The notes under the pieces are model-generated. The model saw nothing but the letters and a program-made list of their open reading frames with translations. It had not been told where the DNA came from and did not search any database. A program made the translations under genes and the position numbers. Positions 33,701-35,904 of a DNA stretch of 35,904 nucleotides are shown here, piece by piece (within the stretch, counting starts at the first letter, position 1; every line of letters starts with the position of its first letter). This DNA comes from Geobacteraceae bacterium (GTDB lineage Bacteria; Desulfobacterota; Desulfuromonadia; Geobacterales; Geobacteraceae), in contig JARKPN010000014.1 of the NCBI GenBank assembly GCA_029975275.1, positions 1 through 35,904 on the forward strand, in the 5' to 3' direction.

Positions 33701-33930
33701 GCTCCAGGTTCCAACTGCCAAATGACTTGTAATTCTTCGCCAAGGGAATCCTCGTCGAGAGAAGACAATCCGACCAAGTGTTGGTCGCCGTTGCTTGCCG
33801 GTACCAAGGCTCCACTGGCAACATCGGTGACCACCCATTGACGACGCCGCACTTCGACGAGTTGACCGGGCTCGGGAACGTCACCGAAACGAACGACACC
33901 GTTCGCCGAACTTACGTTGGTCGTTGTCAT
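30754..33930 (-). CDS. drmD: DISARM SNF2-family helicase DrmD
   Basis: The 1058-residue protein is an SNF2/Swi2 ATPase. Walker A is DDVGLGKTIEAG (Lys156), Walker B DEAH (264-267), motif III LSATPHNGYQESF, and the second lobe has LFTEYRATH, LLATDAASEGIDLQNH and motif VI QRNGRIDRHGQ. The C-terminal 400 residues are coiled-coil-rich. DrmD is the hallmark of class 1 DISARM; class 2 has DrmE instead. The ATG overlaps the stop of the upstream cytosine methylase gene (ATGA at 33927-33930), so the two are translationally coupled. Confidence 0.92.
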   Translation of the reverse strand: MTTTNVSSANGVVRFGDVPEPGQLVEVRRRQWVVTDVASGALVPASNGDQHLVGLSSLDEDSLGEELQVIWQLEPGAQIIERAGLPSITGWDSNDRLEAFLDAVRWGAVTNADRSFLQSPFRSGITIENYQLDPLVRAVEMARVNLLIADDVGLGKTIEAGLVIQELLVRHRGRTVFVVCPASLQIKWQTEMQEKFGLEFRIVDTEYVKHLRRERGIHVNPWTSYPRLVTSMDWMKSGEGFRLLKDVLPPHLTYPRKFDILVVDEAHNVAPASASMYALESQRTRLIRSLAPHFTHRLFLSATPHNGYQESFTSLLELLDDQRFARTVMPDEKQLHRVMVRRLKSDIVDANGKPVFPVRKLEGLEIDYSEEERQIHALLGEYTVDRSKSVKGTRFEYGTDFVHMLLKKRLFSSPMAFALTLAKHRETLERGKPKGDRDTMDDRILRKAILKTEEEYSDDSLVEEAQHEAVEVVGELAPPLSREQRDMLDRLTAWSEKARNRVDSKARAILDWLESHLKTDGRWNGKRVILFTEYRATHSWLHQILTANDYGGDRLMYLHGSMLPCERESVKAAFQANPNISPVRILLATDAASEGIDLQNHCNYLIHVEIPWNPNVMEQRNGRIDRHGQKEDAVFIWHPVGKGFSARAADRSVKPGDVAGDHEYLMRAVLKIDTIREDLGSVGPVIARQIEDAMLGRRSGLDTASAEAKAAKARKFVTAEKRLQERIARLHDRLMEAKNDFHLSPEHISRAVEVALDLAEKPSLKPTGSTKGEKGSVFEVPVLPGSWGRATVGLEHPHTGVRRPITFDHDVAKGRDDVVLAHLNHRLVQMCLRLLREEIWKLDDVKRLHRVAVRTVPDSELRVPAVAVWSRLVITGGDHHRLHEELTLAGGELEHKRFARITQVGKLEALVAQGSPIEPDQALFDVLKDRFERHEDALMVAVEARSKDRLKFLENTLDRRMKSEIADVRTVLDELEASIRKELKSDRQGGQLYLPGFSPEEMAQVKKDVHALEARLARIPEEREEEKTAIEKHYANPVDRTFPVAVVFLVPQSQARRV

Positions 33931-35042
33931 TGTGACCGGCTCCTCCGTTTCGGCCGATACACTCTCTTGGTAGCTTCCGATACGTGCGACAGCAAGCTGG
34001 CTCCTATGACCTCTCCGAGGGTGACGGGAACGGCATTGCCGATCAGCCTGCCGATGGACTTCTGGCAGACCTGTTCTCCCGGTCGAGTGAACTCGTAATC
34101 TGGTGGGAAGCTCTGCAGGATCGCGCCTTCTCTGAGTGAAATCGCCCTGTCTTGCTCCGGGTGGCCGAAACGGCCGTTACCGAACCCGAAAAATTGAGTC
34201 GTCATCGTTGGGGCGGGATCGTCCCAGGTCATGCGACCATAGACGCTGGGGTAGGTCTTTCCGGAAGATTTCTTGTGGCAGTCGGCCACCAACTCCCTGG
34301 GCCAGTCACGCCAAGTCCCCCCGGGCCTGGAAACCTTTATGCGTCGCATATTGATTTCGGAAAGAGCGGAGCACTGGTGCAGAGGGTCTTTCGGATGGCT
34401 CGTTCCGGCCTCTAAGGGAGGCAAGTTGCCGATGGCCTCTTTGACGGTTCTCGGTCTCTTGCCGAACTGCTCGGGAGTCAGAAGTGGGATCGGCCCGAGC
34501 TTGGACGCCAGCAACACCAAGCGGTTGCGCTGTTGGGGGACGCCGTATTCGGCGCAATTGACGACCCGGTATGCGACCGAATATCCGTTTCCTTCGAGGT
34601 TGGCCACGAACTCGTCGAAAACGTTCTGTTCGATCAGTCGCGGAACGTTCTCCATGGTCACGAGATCCGGTGACAGTTCGTCCACGAGTCTCGAAAACTG
34701 CAGCAGAAGCCACCAGCGTTTGTCGGCTTCCGTCGCTTTCTGGTTGTAGGTGGAAAAGGTCTGGCACGGAGCGCAACCGGCCAGGAGTTTGATTCCGTTC
34801 TTTCTGAAGTGGCGCTCCAGTTCGTTGGCTTTCAGTTCCTCCACCGGTTTGAGCAGGAACTTGGCGTTGTTATTGGCAATGTAGGGGTATTCACAAGCCG
34901 GATCGATGTCCACGCCGAGGCGGACATCGACACCGGCCTTCACGAGGCCATGCGTCAGTCCACCCGCCCCGCAGAACAAGTCGACGGCATAGACTTTACG
35001 TCCTGACGCCGCTCCGTTTCTTGTCTGTGCCCCGTTTTTCAC
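33927..35042 (-). CDS. C5-cytosine DNA methyltransferase (DrmMII-like)
   Basis: The 371-residue protein has all core motifs of 5-methylcytosine methyltransferases: motif I DLFCGAGGL (21-29), motif IV GCAPCQTFS with nucleophile Cys93, motif VI ENVP (Glu131), motif VIII QQRNR (170-174), a recognition region at about 190-290, and motif X IGRLIGNAVPV. It converts cytosine to 5-methylcytosine in an unknown target sequence. C5 methylases (DrmMII) are typical of class 2 DISARM, yet this operon has class 1 drmD and drmMI. The gene starts 2 bp after the HTH gene stop and overlaps drmD. With vsr in the same operon, it could alternatively be called a Dcm-type methylase associated with the island. Confidence 0.9.
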   Translation of the reverse strand: MKNGAQTRNGAASGRKVYAVDLFCGAGGLTHGLVKAGVDVRLGVDIDPACEYPYIANNNAKFLLKPVEELKANELERHFRKNGIKLLAGCAPCQTFSTYNQKATEADKRWWLLLQFSRLVDELSPDLVTMENVPRLIEQNVFDEFVANLEGNGYSVAYRVVNCAEYGVPQQRNRLVLLASKLGPIPLLTPEQFGKRPRTVKEAIGNLPPLEAGTSHPKDPLHQCSALSEINMRRIKVSRPGGTWRDWPRELVADCHKKSSGKTYPSVYGRMTWDDPAPTMTTQFFGFGNGRFGHPEQDRAISLREGAILQSFPPDYEFTRPGEQVCQKSIGRLIGNAVPVTLGEVIGASLLSHVSEATKRVYRPKRRSRSQ

Positions 35043-35044
35043 TT

Positions 35045-35263
35045 TTACGAGTCCTTACCTATATCTTCCTTGGGCGAGTCGGCGGACGCGCCACCGGCCT
35101 CGACCCATGCGTCGACCTGATCCTTTTTGAACTTCCAGAACCGGCCCATGCGATGCGCTGGCATACCGAACCGGTCGATCCAGCGATACACGGTGTCACT
35201 GCTGACACCGAGGTACCTGCCTATCTCGTCTACCGATAACCAGCGGTCTTCCATCTCGGCCAT
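35045..35263 (-). CDS. AlpA/excisionase-type HTH protein, first gene of the DISARM operon
   Basis: The 72-residue protein is a single MerR-like winged HTH of the excisionase/AlpA family (HTH_17): WLSVDEIGRYLGVSSDTVYR followed by WIDRFGMPAHRMGRFWKFKK and DQVDAWV. AGGAG lies about 12 nt upstream of ATG 35263; ATG 35254 in the same frame is an alternative. Its stop is 2 bp before the methylase start, so it is cotranscribed with the whole defence operon and probably regulates it by binding the promoter just upstream. It could instead be an island-derived recombination directionality factor, but no integrase is in the window. Confidence 0.85.
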   Translation of the reverse strand: MAEMEDRWLSVDEIGRYLGVSSDTVYRWIDRFGMPAHRMGRFWKFKKDQVDAWVEAGGASADSPKEDIGKDS

Positions 35264-35364
35264 TTCTTTCAGCTCCTGTCGGGCTCTTTCGCTTTTTCGT
35301 CATATCCGCCAGCAGCGGAAGCCTGGTCGTCGAGCACAATAATCCAAACTTAACAGGCTCTTAA

Positions 35365-35391
35365 ATTATATTTCCCGAGGCCGATTGTCAA
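35365..35391 (-). promoter_or_regulatory. Promoter of the defence operon
   Basis: On the reverse strand a perfect TTGACA (35391-35386) and perfect TATAAT (35370-35365) are separated by only 15 bp. A short spacer lowers basal activity and is the arrangement on which MerR-type activators work. The small HTH protein that starts 100 bp downstream belongs to that fold family. CTTAA repeats at about 35349 and 35360 flank the start region. Confidence 0.5.
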
Positions 35392-35425
35392 CCGCTTTCA
35401 GCCGCAAAAAGCCGCAGACGGCTGC

Positions 35426-35605
35426 TCAAAATCGCTCCCAGGTGCCGTTGGCGACTCTCTCACCGTGAGACGGACATGGCATCCAATAGGTCCACGCCGG
35501 AATCGAGGTGCGCCCGCGCAGCACCGCCACTATCACCCTGTGATACATACTGTGCCCGCCGGGGCGAAAGCCTTCCAGCCTGTCGATGCGGCACCGCCCG
35601 CTGAT
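35426..35605 (-). pseudogene. Fragment of gamma-glutamylcyclotransferase (AIG2)-like gene
   Basis: The reverse strand from 35605 to the TGA at 35426 reads RIDRLEGFRPGGHSMYHRVI, then RTSIPAWTYWMP and ERVANGTWERF. The DRLEGF...YHR pattern and the AWTYWMP strand resemble the C-terminal half of AIG2/gamma-glutamylcyclotransferase-like proteins. A TAG at 35606 and the absence of the N-terminal GxL motif show that the front is missing. It may mark the point where the island entered. Assignment by eye only. Confidence 0.4.
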
Positions 35606-35608
35606 CTA

Positions 35609-35796
35609 AGACAACCATCCAAATCGGCAACAGGCCGGAAACCCATATACAATCAAGGATGTAACTTTCCGAACGATCTTCGGACTTGGTCTGGAGAAAA
35701 CAGAGAATCAGGGGCCAAACAGAGAAAAAATGCCTGGAGGATGGTGAGAATCAACGGTGTGGAGAGGTGCGTTGAAAAGATGTGAAACGGGCGCAA
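35609..35796. other. Intergenic stretch, nothing recognised
   Basis: Short open frames exist on both strands, but none has a ribosome site or protein-like composition that I would support. An ORF on the + strand (35465-35785) overlaps the AIG2-like remnant in antisense and looks spurious. Confidence 0.5.
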
Positions 35797-35811
35797 CCCC
35801 TTTAGAAACAA

Positions 35812-35893
35812 GGGGAAAAAGAAAACCCGCCACCCCGGAGAATGACCCCTGAGAGACGGGTTTGTCTTTTGTAAATGGTGGAGGGAACGCCGA
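35812..35893 (+). repeat. Terminator-associated repeat, right copy
   Basis: The flanks match the copy at 16117-16199 in order and spacing (AAAAAGAAAACCC, then GGGTTTGTCTTTTG and AAATGGTGGAGGGAACGCC), while the hairpin interior differs. The sequence ends close to the window edge. Confidence 0.45.
35823..35870 (+). terminator. Terminator-like hairpin
   Basis: AAACCCG (35823-35829) pairs with CGGGTTT (35857-35863), followed by GTCTTTTG. The stem is shorter than that of the left copy. Just before it CCCCTT (35798-35803) and AAGGGG (35810-35815) form another small hairpin followed by AAAAAG. Confidence 0.45.
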
Positions 35894-35904
35894 CCTACCG
35901 CAAA

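Noticed and set aside
30775-33732. Long + strand frames opposite drmD (30775-32190, 32530-33732)
   Set aside because: Shadow frames of the GC-rich drmD gene; composition is typical of antisense translation.
35465-35785. 106-codon + strand frame near the right edge
   Set aside because: Antisense to the AIG2-like remnant, no ribosome site, low-complexity composition.
1-35904. CRISPR array, integrase or insertion-sequence transposase
   Set aside because: No regular spaced repeats and no recombinase-like protein were found on either strand; only non-autonomous repeats are present.

Overview
The window looks like chromosomal DNA of a Geobacter-type member of the Desulfuromonadia (Desulfobacterota). 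This is inferred from the GC-rich codon use, the mix of gene families (homoserine dehydrogenase, glycyl radical enzyme with its activase, PocR-type sensor kinase, a probable selenoprotein oxidoreductase) and the many short intergenic inverted-repeat elements. No rRNA, tRNA or other species marker is present, so the genus is a guess.

Region 1 (1-6.75 kb) holds ordinary metabolic and envelope genes: the start of a leftward CsoR/FrmR-type metal sensor with two operator-like palindromes, homoserine dehydrogenase (hom) whose last residues are encoded by a repeat element, a PaaI-type thioesterase, a large serine-hydrolase lipoprotein with a good sigma-70 promoter, a DsbA/FrnE-family thiol oxidoreductase in which TGA replaces the first cysteine of CPWC (probably selenocysteine), and an exported degenerate acylphosphatase-like protein.

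Region 2 (6.8-15.4 kb) is a leftward glycyl-radical operon: glycyl radical enzyme, GlcG/HbpS-like protein, radical-SAM activase and a class I CoA-transferase. It is transcribed divergently from a PocR-PAS histidine kinase whose receiver domain is frameshifted. A 28-bp palindrome lies between them. A small Cro/C1-type regulator and an exported SagB/nitroreductase-like flavoprotein follow.

Region 3 (16.1-35.9 kb) is a defence island. One tightly packed leftward operon encodes an AlpA-like HTH protein, a C5-cytosine methyltransferase, DrmD (SNF2 helicase), DrmMI (adenine methylase), DrmA (helicase), DrmB (DUF1998) and DrmC (PLD): a class 1 DISARM set plus a cytosine methylase. After drmC come a GHKL (MORC/Hsp90-like) ATPase fused to a PD-(D/E)xK nuclease domain, a Vsr endonuclease and a decayed gene that starts inside vsr. 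Downstream of these lies a fic gene with an amber codon at the expected inhibitory glutamate. Similar terminator-containing repeats lie at both ends of the island.

The genes of the island suggest a layered system: two methylases could mark self DNA by adenine and cytosine methylation, DrmABCD act on foreign DNA, and the GHKL-nuclease could add another effector. Vsr could repair the T:G mismatches created when 5-methylcytosine deaminates. All of this is inferred from domains and gene order. No biochemical activity can be read from sequence alone.
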